Positions 63,488 through 64,000 of a DNA stretch of 64,000 nt are shown here, piece after piece (the first letter of the stretch is position 1; each line of letters begins with the position of its first letter). The stretch lies in assembly GCA_024628785.1 (NCBI GenBank), contig CP102405.1:310001-374000 (forward strand). The letters run 5' to 3'. The translations under genes and the position numbers were made by a program. The notes under the pieces were generated by a model. The model saw nothing but the letters and a program-made list of their open reading frames with translations. It was not told the DNA's origin and searched no databases. The stretch comes from Fusobacteria bacterium ZRK30 (GTDB lineage: Bacteria > Fusobacteriota > Fusobacteriia > Fusobacteriales > Fusobacteriaceae).

Positions 63488-64000
63488 TTATTCCTTTGGT
63501 ATTTTCTTGTAAATATATCTCATATCCGGAAGCTCAACAGTATAATAATGAACCCATATATATACATGATTAAAAAAAGCAACTAAAATTGCAGCTTTGG
63601 ACAACAACAATAATCCCGGTAAATAAAGAATTGCTAAACCAAAAATGTACATCCCATTATTGGTATATCTAAAAATTCCCTTCTTAACATAGGGGACGTC
63701 ATATCCTTTATCGAAATGATCAATTCCAAAAGCCCTCTCAAATGTAAAATATTTTTTCACAGAATAAAAAAGGTATATTACAAAGGGGGTAATAACCACT
63801 GCAATAATATGCATATAGATTGGGTTAATATCCAGAGTCTTTCTATTGCTGAATGCTAAAACTATAACAGTAATGAACCTTAGCACAAAAAGAATTGAAA
63901 AACCAGCTGCATAAATTTTAAATGCTTTTTTCAATCCAAATTTTCTTGTAAATATCCTTGTATAAAGCTCCAAACGCCAAACTATAAAAACATATATCTG
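63488..64000 (-). CDS. PEMT/ICMT-like membrane protein, 5' end missing
   Basis: A hydrophobic protein of at least 170 residues with about four membrane helices. The frame is open to the window edge without a stop; nine more codons upstream of the TTG at 63973 read QIYVFIVWR, so the true start lies outside. The segment GIFRYTNNGMYIFG followed by a helix and a C-terminal HxxxxxxxELPDM pattern resembles isoprenylcysteine/phospholipid methyltransferases (ICMT/PEMT), which use SAM at the membrane. The usual RHP/RNP motif reads YTNNGMY here, so activity is uncertain. Confidence 0.65.
   Translation of the reverse strand, partial: QIYVFIVWRLELYTRIFTRKFGLKKAFKIYAAGFSILFVLRFITVIVLAFSNRKTLDINPIYMHIIAVVITPFVIYLFYSVKKYFTFERAFGIDHFDKGYDVPYVKKGIFRYTNNGMYIFGLAILYLPGLLLLSKAAILVAFFNHVYIWVHYYTVELPDMRYIYKKIPKE

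Overview
The window looks like a chromosomal segment from the Fusobacteriota. It is AT-rich, and most genes are read from the minus strand. It has diderm features (TolC-type outer-membrane protein, RND efflux pump, small outer-membrane barrel) alongside Firmicute-like traits: a SigH-like sigma factor, a YueI/DUF1694 protein and Firmicute-like ribosomal/RNA polymerase synteny. The membrane pyrophosphatase, single-chain serine dehydratase and BrnQ carrier suit an amino-acid-fermenting anaerobe. A marine genus (Ilyobacter/Propionigenium/Psychrilyobacter type) is a guess; the 16S gene at about 54.6-56.1 kb would settle it.

Layout. 0-3 kb: a truncated SurA/PpiD-like foldase gene and an NtrC-like regulator with a degenerate receiver and an altered GAFTGA loop. 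3-9.4 kb: a tetR-tolC-adaptor-RND efflux operon ending in a small PII-like gene, with one clear promoter and a palindromic operator at its start. 9.7-13.7 kb: a HAD phosphatase, RNase P RNA, a small membrane protein, a Nif3-family protein and a divergent sigma-70-like protein. 13.8-17.3 kb: L-serine dehydratase, an orphan PTS EIIC-like permease and a divergent XRE-cupin regulator, with related inverted motifs at their promoters. 17.3-22.5 kb: dnaG-rpoD and a membrane pyrophosphatase. 22.66-23.72 kb: an intact IS30-family element, then an orphan prepilin-like gene. 24.4-26.2 kb: gmk-rpoZ-apbE.

26.3-37.9 kb is the transcription/translation cluster rpmG-tRNA-Trp-secE-nusG-rplK-rplA-rplJ-rplL-rpoB-rpoC, with an L10-leader-like attenuator and an rplL-rpoB hairpin. 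38-44.6 kb holds DUF1694-murA-rlmB-sigH-like-leuS-outer-membrane protein. 44.8-50.9 kb alternates strands: a secreted multi-domain protein, minC-tsaD, an MscS channel and an SH3-DUF4015 protein. 51.1-56.1 kb is a complete rRNA operon (16S-23S-5S-tRNA-Ala) with a strong promoter at 56358-56386. 56.7-58 kb is brnQ, and 58.3-62.8 kb is the str operon (rpsL-rpsG-fusA-tuf). The window closes with a GNAT acetyltransferase and a PEMT/ICMT-like membrane protein whose start lies beyond the edge.

No CRISPR array, prophage, defence island or toxin-antitoxin pair is visible, and I found no convincing wholly new system. The most unusual items are the degenerate NtrC-like regulator, the divergent sigma-like protein, the serine/EIIC/XRE-cupin locus with its shared motifs, and the DUF1694-zinc-ribbon fusion.
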